From an uncultured Alphaproteobacteria bacterium (lineage in GTDB: Bacteria; Pseudomonadota; Alphaproteobacteria; Bin95), in contig CALAHN010000136.1 of assembly GCA_937891825.1 (NCBI GenBank), positions 1 through 64,000 on the forward strand: a DNA stretch of 64,000 bases. The letters run 5' to 3'. The notes beneath the pieces were generated by a model. That model ran no database searches and was not told the origin of the DNA. It was given only the letters and a program-made list of their open reading frames with translations. Positions 56,534-63,804 of this stretch are shown here, piece after piece; position 1 is the stretch's first letter, and each line of letters starts with the position of its first letter. A program made the position numbers and the translations under genes.

Positions 56534-57712
56534 GTGACGGGAGCAGCCGGCACTGGGGCGGGCGGCGGGTTCGGCCTCTATGTGCACTGGCCGTTCTGCC
56601 AGTCGAAATGCCCCTATTGCGACTTCAACAGCCATGTCCGCGATCAGGTCGACCATGGCCGCTGGCGCGCGGCGCTGGTCCGTGAGATCGAGGCGTTCGC
56701 GGCGCTCGCCCCTCTGGGCAGGCTGGACGCCATCTTCTTCGGCGGCGGCACGCCATCCCTGATGGCGCCGGATACGGTCGCGGCCGTGCTCGATGCGGCT
56801 CGGCGCGCCTGGGGTTTCGCCAATCACATCGAGATCACGCTTGAAGCCAATCCAGGCTCGGTCGAGGCCGGGCGTCTGGAAGCTTACGCGGCGGCGGGCG
56901 TCAATCGGGTCTCGCTCGGCGTCCAGGCGATGTCGGATGCCGACCTCAGGTTTCTCGGCCGTCGGCATACGGCGGCGGAAGCGCGGGCCGCCCTTTCGGT
57001 CGCGGCCGCCACATTCCCCCGGTTCTCGTTCGACCTGATTTATGCCCGCCCCGGACAGACCGTGGCCGCATGGCGGGCGGAGCTCGAAGCGGCGCTGGCG
57101 CTCGCGGGCGACCATCTTTCGGTCTATCAGCTCACCATCGAGCCCGGCACGGCGTTTCACGGCGCGCACGCGCGCGGCGCCTTCGTCATGCCGGAGGAAG
57201 GCGTCACGGCCGATCTTTTCGAGGCGACGCAGGGCCTGCTCGGGGATGCTGGCCTGCCCGCCTATGAAATCTCGAACCATGCGCGCCCTGGCTCGGAATC
57301 CCGGCATAATCTGATCTACTGGCGCGGCGGCGATTGGGTCGGCGTCGGGCCAGGCGCCCACGGACGGCTGCCGATCGCCGGCCGCCGCATGGCGCTCGCC
57401 CAGGTCAGGACGCCCGAAGCATGGCTCGGCCGGGTCGAGCGCGACGGCAGGGCGACGACGACGGCCCAGCCGCTGACGCCCGCCGATATCGCGGCCGAAG
57501 CCTTGATGATGGGACTGCGGCTGGTCGAAGGCGTCGACCGGGAACGGTTCCGCGCCGCGACCGGGGGCGAAGTCGTGGACTTCGTCGACCTTCGCGGCCT
57601 GCAGCGGCTGATCGCGGGCGGGTTCGTTCGCATGGATGAAACGGCGATCGCCGCGACGGCCGCCGGCCGCCAGCGGCTGAACGCCGTTCTGGGCTTGCTG
57701 CTTCCAGGGTGA
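56534..57712 (+). CDS. hemW: Haem chaperone HemW (radical SAM, coproporphyrinogen-III-oxidase-like)
   Basis: 392 residues from a GTG start. YVHWPFCQSKCPYCDFNS has the CxxxCxxCxF motif, the phenylalanine in the last position distinguishing HemW from true HemN (which has CxxxCxxCxC). FFGGGTPSL is the SAM-binding GGGTP. A C-terminal HemN-type domain follows (GGEVVDFVDLRGLQRL). HemW transfers haem to membrane targets such as respiratory complexes in bacteria. It is the third gene of the rph-rdgB-hemW run. Confidence 0.94.
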   Translation: MTGAAGTGAGGGFGLYVHWPFCQSKCPYCDFNSHVRDQVDHGRWRAALVREIEAFAALAPLGRLDAIFFGGGTPSLMAPDTVAAVLDAARRAWGFANHIEITLEANPGSVEAGRLEAYAAAGVNRVSLGVQAMSDADLRFLGRRHTAAEARAALSVAAATFPRFSFDLIYARPGQTVAAWRAELEAALALAGDHLSVYQLTIEPGTAFHGAHARGAFVMPEEGVTADLFEATQGLLGDAGLPAYEISNHARPGSESRHNLIYWRGGDWVGVGPGAHGRLPIAGRRMALAQVRTPEAWLGRVERDGRATTTAQPLTPADIAAEALMMGLRLVEGVDRERFRAATGGEVVDFVDLRGLQRLIAGGFVRMDETAIAATAAGRQRLNAVLGLLLPG

Positions 57713-57758
57713 CGCCCTGATACTGTCCCGGCCCGAACGCCAGGAAAGAACGCCGCCC

Positions 57759-58526
57759 ATGCCAGTCGACCTTACCCGCCGCGACGAGATCGCGGTCATC
57801 ACCCTGAACCGGCCCGAAGCCCTGAACGCGCTGAGCTTCCAGATCGTCCGGGAGATCGGCGCCGCGATCGACGCCGCCGCCGCGTCCGACGCCCGCGCCC
57901 TGGTCATCACCGGGACGGGGGAGAAGGCGTTCTGCGCTGGCGCGGATATTTCCGAACTGATGGGCCGCTCGGTCGCCGACGTGCGCGAGGGCGCCCGTCG
58001 CGGGCAGATGACCTTCGCCAAGCTGGATGAACTTTCGATCCCCTCCGTCGCCGCGTTGAACGGCTTCGCCCTTGGCGGCGGGCTGGAGCTGGCGCTGGCC
58101 TGCACCTTCCGGGTAGCCCAGCCGAAAGCCCGGATGGGGCTGCCGGAAATCAAGCTGGGGCTGATCCCCGGCTATGGCGGGACCCAGCGGCTGCCGCGCC
58201 ATGTCGGCGAAGCGCGGGCGATGGAATTGATCCTGACCGGCCGGTTTGCCGACGCCGAAGAGGCGCTGCGCATCGGCTTGATCTCCAGGATCGTCGAAGG
58301 CGACCTGCTGGACGGCGCCTGCGCTTTCGCGCGCACGTTCTCCGGGTTCAGTCTGGCGGCGTTGAAGCTGGCGCGGGAGGCGACGCGCCGCGCGCTTGAC
58401 GTCGGTCTGGACGAGGGTCTGAAGATCGAGGCGGACCTGAACGCGCTCTCGTTCTTTCTGGAGGACGCCCAGGAAGGGACAACTGCTTTCCTCGCCAAGC
58501 GCCCCGCCGTCTTCAAGGACCGCTAG
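57759..58526 (+). CDS. Enoyl-CoA hydratase
   Basis: 255 residues, ribosome site AGGAAAG 9 nt before ATG. Both catalytic glutamates are present in the normal motifs, LGGGLELALAC and GLPEIKLGLIPG, and the oxyanion hole is in AFCAGADISEL. It adds water to trans-2-enoyl-CoA in fatty-acid or related catabolism. The next gene, an SDR, starts 2 nt after its stop, suggesting they act together. Contrast with the atypical crotonase at 16594. Substrate range is unknown. Confidence 0.9.
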   Translation: MPVDLTRRDEIAVITLNRPEALNALSFQIVREIGAAIDAAAASDARALVITGTGEKAFCAGADISELMGRSVADVREGARRGQMTFAKLDELSIPSVAALNGFALGGGLELALACTFRVAQPKARMGLPEIKLGLIPGYGGTQRLPRHVGEARAMELILTGRFADAEEALRIGLISRIVEGDLLDGACAFARTFSGFSLAALKLAREATRRALDVGLDEGLKIEADLNALSFFLEDAQEGTTAFLAKRPAVFKDR

Positions 58527-58528
58527 GC

Positions 58529-59275
58529 GTGACCGCGGAACAGCGGGTCGCCGTGGTCACTGGCGCCAGCCGCGGCATCGGCTCGACCGTCGCCGCCGCC
58601 CTGGCGGCGAGGGGCTTTCGGGTCGCTTGCCTGTCGCGCAAGGGCTTGGGGCCGGAAGACCGGGACCGTCCGGCCGATGAAGCGGCGCTTTCGGCCGATT
58701 TCGCCTGCGATGTGACGGATGACGCGGCGATCGCCAGCGCGCTCAAGGCGGCGCACGGGCGCTTCGGGCGGATCGACGTGCTGGTCAACAATGCCGGCGT
58801 GCATGACGAGGGCAAAAGCGCCGAGTTCACGACCGCGGCGTTCGAGGCGCTGATGCGGACGAACGCCACAAGCGTCTTCGTCGCAAGCCGCGAGGCTTAT
58901 CCCTATCTGGCGGAGACGCGCGGCCTGATCGTCAACATGGGCAGTTATTACGACAAGCTCGGCGTGCGGTTTCACGTCGCGTATTGCGCGTCCAAGGCGG
59001 CGGTCGCGGCGATCGGGCGCTGCCTGGCGGTCGAATGGGCGAAGGCCGGCGTTCGGGTCGTCACGGTCGCCCCCGGCTTTATCGGCACCGACCTGAACCA
59101 GAGCCATATGGCGAACGCGCGCTTCAGGGACTTCATCACCCGCCGCATCCCGTCCGGCGAAATCGGGCGGCCGGAGGAAGTTGGGGCCCTGGTCGCCATG
59201 CTCGCGGCCGAGAACCTGCAATTCCTGAATGGCGAAACGATCTATCTGGATGGCGGGCAGGGCATGAACCACTGA
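58529..59275 (+). CDS. Short-chain dehydrogenase/reductase (3-ketoacyl reductase-like)
   Basis: 248 residues from a GTG start 2 nt after the hydratase stop. VVTGASRGIGSTVAAAL at the N-terminus is the NADPH motif (TGxxxGIG); NNAGVHDEG and the VAYCASKAAVAAIGR helix with Tyr-xxx-Lys (YCASK) complete the active site. The C-terminal FLNGETIYLDGGQGMNH is common in FabG-like proteins. It reduces or oxidises a keto/hydroxy group. Whether it is FabG-type or catabolic cannot be decided. Convergent with the photolyase gene (15-bp gap). Confidence 0.87.
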   Translation: MTAEQRVAVVTGASRGIGSTVAAALAARGFRVACLSRKGLGPEDRDRPADEAALSADFACDVTDDAAIASALKAAHGRFGRIDVLVNNAGVHDEGKSAEFTTAAFEALMRTNATSVFVASREAYPYLAETRGLIVNMGSYYDKLGVRFHVAYCASKAAVAAIGRCLAVEWAKAGVRVVTVAPGFIGTDLNQSHMANARFRDFITRRIPSGEIGRPEEVGALVAMLAAENLQFLNGETIYLDGGQGMNH

Positions 59276-59290
59276 CCGGGCGCCGCGGCC

Positions 59291-60754
59291 TTAGTCAGAG
59301 GCGTCCCTGGTCGCGGCGAAGCCCGCCAGGGCGCGGGCGCGGGCGGCCTTGTGGTCCACAATCGGCTCGGGATATGTGACGCCGAGGGTCACCCCGGCCG
59401 CCTCCAGCACGGCCGCCGGCGCGGTCCACGGCGCATGGATATGGCGGTCGGGCAATCCGGCGAGTTCCGGGACCCATCGGCGGACATAGGCGCCGTCGGC
59501 GTCGAATTTCTCGCCCTGGGTCATCGGATTGAAGATCCTGAAATACGGTGCGGCGTCGGCGCCGGAGCCGGCGGTCCATTGCCAGTTGGCCGGATTGCTG
59601 GCGACATCGGCGTCGACCAGCGTATCCCAGAACCAGGCTTCGCCCTGGCGCCAGTCGATCGCCAGATGCTTGGTCAGGAAGGAGGCCGTTATCATCCGCG
59701 CGCGGTTGTGCATCCATCCCGTCGTCCAGAGCTGCCGCATCGCGGCGTCGACGATCGGATAGCCGGTCCGGCCGCGCCGCCATGCGGCAAAATCCGCCTT
59801 GGACGCGCGCCAGGGGAAGGCGTCGAAGCGGGACTGAAAATTCTTCCCCGCAAGGTCCGGGGCATGAAAGAGCAAGTGATTGCAGAAATCGCGCCAGTAT
59901 AATTCCCGCTCGAAACATTCGAAGTCGCTGTCAAGCGCGCCGCCGGCCTGACCGGCATGGGCTGCGGCGGCGAACTGCAATTGCCGCGGACTGATCTCGC
60001 CAAACCGCAAAGCCGGGGAAAGCGCCGAACCGAAGCGCCCATTAAGCTGGTTCCGCCCGCCTGCGTAGCCCGCGAAGCCGTCGTCCAGAAACGCGCGGAG
60101 ACGGGATTGCGCCGCAACTTCGCCGTGGTCCCAGGCCTCGCGAAGGCCGCCCGCCCAGTCTGGCCTGGCAGGCAGCAGATCCCAGTCGTTCAGGTCGTCG
60201 CTCGCAGGCGGCGGGAGGGTCCAGGCGGGCGCGGGCGGCGGCGGCGGCAAGGGCTGCGCCGCATGGCCGCCCGCCGCCTCCCGGGCGGCTTTGCAGAACG
60301 GCGTGAACACCTTGTAATAGCCGCCGGAGCCGGTCGTGAGCGCGAACGGCTCGATCAGCAGCGATCCCGGATACGACTTGACATCGACGCCGCTGGCCGC
60401 GAGCGCCGCCTTCAGACTGCGATCGATGGCGACGGCGGCCGGTTCATAGCGCCGGGACCAGAAGACGCAGCGCGCATCAAGCTCATGGATGACCCGTCCG
60501 ACTGTCTCGGCGCCGCCGCCGCGGCGCAGGATCAGCGGAATGTTCAGGTCGGCCAGGCGCGCTTCCAGGGCCGTGAGCGCGCCATGCAGCTTCCAGCGCG
60601 CCGCCGCGCCGGGGGGGCGCGGTCCGGAATCGGCATCGTCCAGGACATACAGCGCCCTGACCGGCAGTCCCGTCGCCACGGCGGCGCTTAAGCCAAGATT
60701 GTCGCTTGTGCGAAGGTCGTTTCGGAACCACATCAGGCTGCAGGAACGGGACAT
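59291..60754 (-). CDS. phrB: Deoxyribodipyrimidine photolyase, class I
   Basis: 487 residues. MWFRNDLRTSDNLGLSAA starts the antenna domain; the FAD domain has the WRDFCNHLLFHAPDL region, GYPIVDAAMRQLWTTGWMHNRARM and the final WDTLVDADVASNPANWQWTAGSG, all signatures of class I CPD photolyases. It repairs UV dimers in light. No SOS-type or light-regulator box is apparent in the 349 bp upstream. Standard length for the family. Confidence 0.95.
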   Translation of the reverse strand: MSRSCSLMWFRNDLRTSDNLGLSAAVATGLPVRALYVLDDADSGPRPPGAAARWKLHGALTALEARLADLNIPLILRRGGGAETVGRVIHELDARCVFWSRRYEPAAVAIDRSLKAALAASGVDVKSYPGSLLIEPFALTTGSGGYYKVFTPFCKAAREAAGGHAAQPLPPPPPAPAWTLPPPASDDLNDWDLLPARPDWAGGLREAWDHGEVAAQSRLRAFLDDGFAGYAGGRNQLNGRFGSALSPALRFGEISPRQLQFAAAAHAGQAGGALDSDFECFERELYWRDFCNHLLFHAPDLAGKNFQSRFDAFPWRASKADFAAWRRGRTGYPIVDAAMRQLWTTGWMHNRARMITASFLTKHLAIDWRQGEAWFWDTLVDADVASNPANWQWTAGSGADAAPYFRIFNPMTQGEKFDADGAYVRRWVPELAGLPDRHIHAPWTAPAAVLEAAGVTLGVTYPEPIVDHKAARARALAGFAATRDASD

Positions 60755-60956
60755 TGGCGATCGGGCTTTCGGGCGAGCGTAGAGCGTCGTCCGGTTTACG
60801 CAGCAGTTGCGGAATCGGATGTTCGCGCCAGAATCGAACGGCGCGGCCCCAGCTAAGGCGATAGCGCGAATCGATAGACAGGATGCAAATTGATTGCGAT
60901 TTATGATTGTTTAAATAAATGAAGTTATTCTCTTGATAGAATGTCACGATAAATGC

Positions 60957-60985
60957 TTGACGTTTCGCTGTTACATAAGTAATTG
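60957..60985 (+). promoter_or_regulatory. Candidate sigma-70 promoter of the XRE gene
   Basis: TTGACG at 60957-60962 and TAATTG at 60980-60985 are separated by 17 bp, the best spacing for vegetative sigma factor. The transcript would start near 60992, giving a ~110-nt leader containing the inverted repeat. The -10 box is weak in its last base. Not tested against other candidates in this AT-rich stretch. Confidence 0.35.
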
Positions 60986-61042
60986 CGACGCACATTTGCT
61001 CTAGGTGACCTGTAGAATGCGCTGCGGTATCTTGGAGAAATG

Positions 61043-61065
61043 CATGATGATATGAAGTCATCATG
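61043..61065. promoter_or_regulatory. Inverted repeat, possible operator or mRNA hairpin
   Basis: CATGATGA (61043-61050) and TCATCATG (61058-61065) are perfect 8-bp inverted arms around a 7-nt centre. They lie 38 bp before the GTG start of the XRE gene, downstream of the candidate promoter. XRE regulators commonly bind such dyads to repress themselves; that function here is inferred. Confidence 0.45.
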
Positions 61066-61103
61066 AGGATAAGTCAGAAAAGCAGCGGTATGGGAGAATA
61101 TAT

Positions 61104-61559
61104 GTGACCGAGGAACCTAAGCGCCGCAAACAGCGCAAGACGCGCGGAAAGCCGACTTGGATCGATGTTCATGTCGGCCAGCGGGTCCGCAAGCGGCGGA
61201 CATTGCTGGGATATAGCCAGGAACGCTTGGCGGAAGCGCTCAACCTGACCTTTCAACAGGTGCAGAAATATGAACGCGGCGCGAATCGCGTCGGCGCGGG
61301 CCGTCTGTATGAGCTATCGAAGGCGCTCGATGTGCCGGTGACCTATTTCTTCGAAGAATTGCCCGATGCGCCCGAGGGCGCTCCGTCCGGCCCGGCGATG
61401 CAGGAAGCGGCCCAACGCCAGTATGACGCCGATCCGATGGCGCAGCGCGAGACGCTGTTGCTGGTCCGCGCCTATTACAAAATTGCCGACCCGGCCGTGC
61501 GCCGCCGCTTGCTCGACCTCATCCGGTCGATGGGCCGGGGCGAAGAAGACGACGAATAA
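61104..61559 (+). CDS. XRE-family helix-turn-helix transcriptional regulator
   Basis: 151 residues from a GTG start with GGGAGA 8 nt upstream. A basic N-terminal tail (PKRRKQRKTRGK) leads into a Cro/CI-type HTH of five helices: VGQRVRKRRTLLGYSQERLAEAL, FQQVQKYERGANRV (recognition helix region) and LYELSKALDVPVTYFFEELP. The type with this RRxxLGYSQE-xQVQKYExGxNRV pattern is common in alphaproteobacteria. The C-terminal ~60 residues are helical and acidic, perhaps for dimerisation. An intrinsic terminator follows at 61617. It stands alone; target genes cannot be named, though its own inverted repeat is a candidate. Confidence 0.9.
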   Translation: MTEEPKRRKQRKTRGKPTWIDVHVGQRVRKRRTLLGYSQERLAEALNLTFQQVQKYERGANRVGAGRLYELSKALDVPVTYFFEELPDAPEGAPSGPAMQEAAQRQYDADPMAQRETLLLVRAYYKIADPAVRRRLLDLIRSMGRGEEDDE

Positions 61560-61578
61560 GCCCGCGCCAGCGTCGCCA

Positions 61579-61601
61579 CGCCTGCTTGCTTGAAGCAGGC
61601 G
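61579..61601 (+). repeat. 9-bp hairpin downstream of the XRE gene
   Basis: CGCCTGCTT (61579-61587) and AAGCAGGCG (61593-61601) form a 9-bp stem with a 5-nt loop, 20 bp after the stop. It is followed by GC-rich sequence rather than a T-run, so it is not by itself an intrinsic terminator. It could help shield the transcript end before the next hairpin. Confidence 0.5.
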
Positions 61602-61616
61602 GCGGCGTTGCTTTGC

Positions 61617-61652
61617 AAGCCGCCCCTGGCCGTCCGCCATGGGCGGCTTTTT
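61617..61652 (+). terminator. Intrinsic (Rho-independent) terminator of the XRE gene
   Basis: AAGCCGCCC (61617-61625) pairs with GGGCGGCTT (61641-61649), a 9-bp GC-rich stem with a 15-nt loop, and the second arm runs into TTTTT (61648-61652). It lies 58 bp after the XRE stop and before the ribosome site of the SDR gene. This is the clearest intrinsic terminator in the window. Confidence 0.8.
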
Positions 61653-61780
61653 GCCGTCGAACGACGTCCTCGCGACGATTGCCACCCAGTTCCCCATCGG
61701 TCTACCCTCTGACGCGAAGGCGCGCCGGCACGATCTGAAGCGTCGGCGGCTTCTATTTCGGGATGGAGGGAACACAGCGA

Positions 61781-62704
61781 ATGGCTGATGGGATGCTCGA
61801 GGGCAAGGTTGTCCTCGTAACAGGCGCGGGACGTGGCATTGGCGCGGAAGTCGCCAAGCTTGCGGCCGCGGAAGGCGCCAAGGTCGTGGTCAACGATCTG
61901 GGCGGCGCGGTCGATGGCGGCGGCGCCGATGCGACGCCGGCGCAGGAGATCGTCGCGGCGATCGAGGCCGCGGGCGGCGAGGCGGTCGTCAACGGCGACA
62001 GCGTCGCGGATTTCAAGGCCGCGAAGGGCATGGTTCAGCAGGCGGTCGACGCCTTCGGCAAGATCGACGGCGTCGTTAATGTCGCGGGCATCCTCCGCGA
62101 CGTCATCTTCCACAAGATGACCCAGGACGATTGGCATGCGGTGATCAACGTGCACCTGAAGGGCACGTTCAATGTTTCCCGCGCGGCGGCCGATCATTTT
62201 CGCGCGCAGGAATCTGGCGCGATGGTGCACTTCACCTCGACCTCGGGCCTGATCGGCAATTTCGGCCAGGCGAACTATGCGGCGGCGAAGCTCGGCATCG
62301 TCGGCCTGTCGAAGTCGATCGCCCTCGACATGGCGCGCTTCGGCGTCCGGTCGAACTGCATGTCGCCGTTCGCGTGGAGCCGGATGATCGGGACGATCCC
62401 TTCGAACTCGCCCGAACAGGAAGCCCGGCTCGCGAAGATCAAGCGGATGACGCCGGCGCAGATCGCGCCGATGTGCGTTTACCTCCTGTCCGATGCGGCG
62501 AAGGCGATGGGCGTCACGGCCCAGATTTTCGGCAGCCGGATGAACGAGCAGGTCCTGTTCGGCCAGAACCGGCCGCTCCGCTCGATCCATCGCGCGGAAG
62601 GCTGGACGCCACGCTCGATCCATGAGGAAGGCATGCCGGCCCTGAAGCCGAGCTTCATTCCCATGGACCGCTCGGCGGACGCCTTTAGCTGGGACCCGAT
62701 CTGA
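61781..62704 (+). CDS. HSD17B4-type short-chain dehydrogenase (first of a tandem pair)
   Basis: 307 residues from ATG 61781 (GGAGGGAA upstream); an ATG at 61763 is possible. GRGIGAEVAKLAAAEGA and VVVNDLGGAVDGG match the N-terminal (3R)-hydroxyacyl-CoA dehydrogenase domain of HSD17B4/MFE-2, including the long insertion in the cofactor loop. Tyr and Lys of the active site are in NYAAAKLGIVG. NVAGIL replaces the usual NNAG, as in that subgroup. About 55 residues beyond the usual SDR end (WTPRSIHEEGMPAL...) are shared with the next gene. It probably acts on hydroxyacyl-CoA or steroid-like substrates; no hydratase domain is attached. Confidence 0.87.
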   Translation: MADGMLEGKVVLVTGAGRGIGAEVAKLAAAEGAKVVVNDLGGAVDGGGADATPAQEIVAAIEAAGGEAVVNGDSVADFKAAKGMVQQAVDAFGKIDGVVNVAGILRDVIFHKMTQDDWHAVINVHLKGTFNVSRAAADHFRAQESGAMVHFTSTSGLIGNFGQANYAAAKLGIVGLSKSIALDMARFGVRSNCMSPFAWSRMIGTIPSNSPEQEARLAKIKRMTPAQIAPMCVYLLSDAAKAMGVTAQIFGSRMNEQVLFGQNRPLRSIHRAEGWTPRSIHEEGMPALKPSFIPMDRSADAFSWDPI

Positions 62705-62765
62705 GCCAGAGGGCTGAGACGGACCCGAGATCGACTTACACGGTTTGAGAAGAGGATTTGGACCC

Positions 62766-63686
62766 ATGGCAAACGGGGTTCTGCAAGACAAAGTGGTGCT
62801 GGTGAACGGCGCCGGCCGGGGCATCGGCGCGGAGATCGCAAAGCTGGCGGCGGCGGAAGGCGCCAAGGTCGTCGTGAACGATCTTGGCGCGGCCGTCGAC
62901 GGCCGCAGCAATGCCGACATCGGCCCCGCCCAGCAGGTTGTGAAGGACATCGAAGCGGCCGGCGGCGAAGCTGTCGTCAATGGCGGCGATATTTCCAAGT
63001 GGGACGACGCACAGGCGATGGTGCAGCAGGCGGTCGATACATTCGGCAAGATCGACGGCATCGTGAATGTGGCGGGCATCCTGCGCGACGTCATCTTCCA
63101 CAAGATGACGGAAGACGATTGGGACGCCGTCATCAATGTCCACCTGAACGGCTACTACAACGTCGCCCGCGCGGCGGCCGAGCATTTCCGCCAGCAGGAA
63201 TCCGGCGCGATGGTGCACTTCACCTCGACGTCGGGCCTGCACGGCAATGTCGGGCAGGCGAACTATGCAGCGGCGAAGCTGGGCATCGTCGGCCTATCGA
63301 AGTCGATCGCGCTCGACATGTCTCGCTTCGGGGTCCGGTCGAATATCGTCTCCCCGTCCGCCTTCACCCGCATGATCGAGACGATCCCGATCAAGGGACC
63401 AGAAGGCGAGGCGCGCCGGCGCCGGCAGGAAGCGATGACGCCGCAGAAGATCGCGGCGCCGTCGGTTTACTTGCTGTCGGATTTGGCGAAGGACGTGACC
63501 GGGCAAATCTTCTATGTTCGCTCGAACGAAATCATGCTGATGAGCCATCACCGGCCTGTCCGCACGGTGCACCGGAGCGATGGCTGGACGCCGCAGAACA
63601 TTCATGAGCACTGCATGCCCGCTTTCAAGCAGCACTTCGCGCCGAACGACCGTTCGGCCGACTACTACGTCTGGGATCCGGTCTAA
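62766..63686 (+). CDS. HSD17B4-type short-chain dehydrogenase (second of a tandem pair)
   Basis: 306 residues from ATG 62766, with AAGAGGATTTG upstream. It is a close paralogue of the preceding gene: both have GRGIGAE.AKLAAAEGAKV, NVAGILRDVIFHKMT, ESGAMVHFTSTSGL and the same C-terminal extension with HRP.RTVHR.DGWTP (first copy: NRPLRSIHRAEGWTP). The cofactor loop, active-site Tyr-Lys (NYAAAKLGIVG) and length agree. The spacer is 61 nt, so one transcript is likely. Differences cluster in the 210-245 substrate-cap region, suggesting the two accept different substrates. A perfect 12-bp hairpin follows its stop. Confidence 0.87.
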   Translation: MANGVLQDKVVLVNGAGRGIGAEIAKLAAAEGAKVVVNDLGAAVDGRSNADIGPAQQVVKDIEAAGGEAVVNGGDISKWDDAQAMVQQAVDTFGKIDGIVNVAGILRDVIFHKMTEDDWDAVINVHLNGYYNVARAAAEHFRQQESGAMVHFTSTSGLHGNVGQANYAAAKLGIVGLSKSIALDMSRFGVRSNIVSPSAFTRMIETIPIKGPEGEARRRRQEAMTPQKIAAPSVYLLSDLAKDVTGQIFYVRSNEIMLMSHHRPVRTVHRSDGWTPQNIHEHCMPAFKQHFAPNDRSADYYVWDPV

Positions 63687-63692
63687 CCCAAC

Positions 63693-63720
63693 CGCCTTCT
63701 GGCGGCCTCGCCAGAAGGCG
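63693..63720 (+). terminator. Perfect 12-bp hairpin after the SDR pair
   Basis: CGCCTTCTGGCG (63693-63704) and CGCCAGAAGGCG (63709-63720) form a perfect 12-bp stem with a GCCT loop, 6 bp after the stop codon. There is no T-run, so Rho-independent termination is uncertain; it may act in mRNA stability or as a Rho-assisted end. Confidence 0.5.
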
Positions 63721-63738
63721 GGCGCCATCTCGAACGGC

Positions 63739-63747
63739 GGGGGGGGG
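63739..63747 (+). repeat. Nine-G homopolymer
   Basis: Nine consecutive G residues lie just before the partial binding-protein gene. Such tracts can slip in replication or be miscounted in assembly. No ATG, GTG or TTG lies between the hairpin and this tract on the plus strand. Confidence 0.7.
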
Positions 63748-63804
63748 CTGCGCACGCGCCCGGACGGGCGGTGCGCCCGGCTTCGGCGCTGCGGCATCGG
63801 CGCT

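Larger units (their letters stand above)
60755..61103. other. AT-rich intergenic region upstream of the XRE regulator
   Basis: 349 bp without a supportable gene; it separates the divergent photolyase and XRE genes. The middle (60890-61080) is much more AT-rich than the rest of the window. It holds a candidate sigma-70 promoter at 60957-60985 and an inverted repeat at 61043-61065, listed separately. The only longer minus-strand frame begins here and runs into the photolyase gene; I treat it as chance. Confidence 0.6.

Noticed and set aside
56027-58153. A 708-codon minus-strand frame across rdgB, hemW and the hydratase
   Set aside because: The sense strand has three recognised enzymes with full motifs; the antisense product has no domain.
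61475-63136. A 553-codon minus-strand frame across the XRE end and both SDRs
   Set aside because: It is antisense to two SDRs with intact motifs. The similar antisense frames in the paralogous pair only reflect their DNA similarity.
61781-63686. A large direct repeat
   Set aside because: The repeated segment is the coding sequence of two paralogues, diverged throughout, not a mobile repeat.
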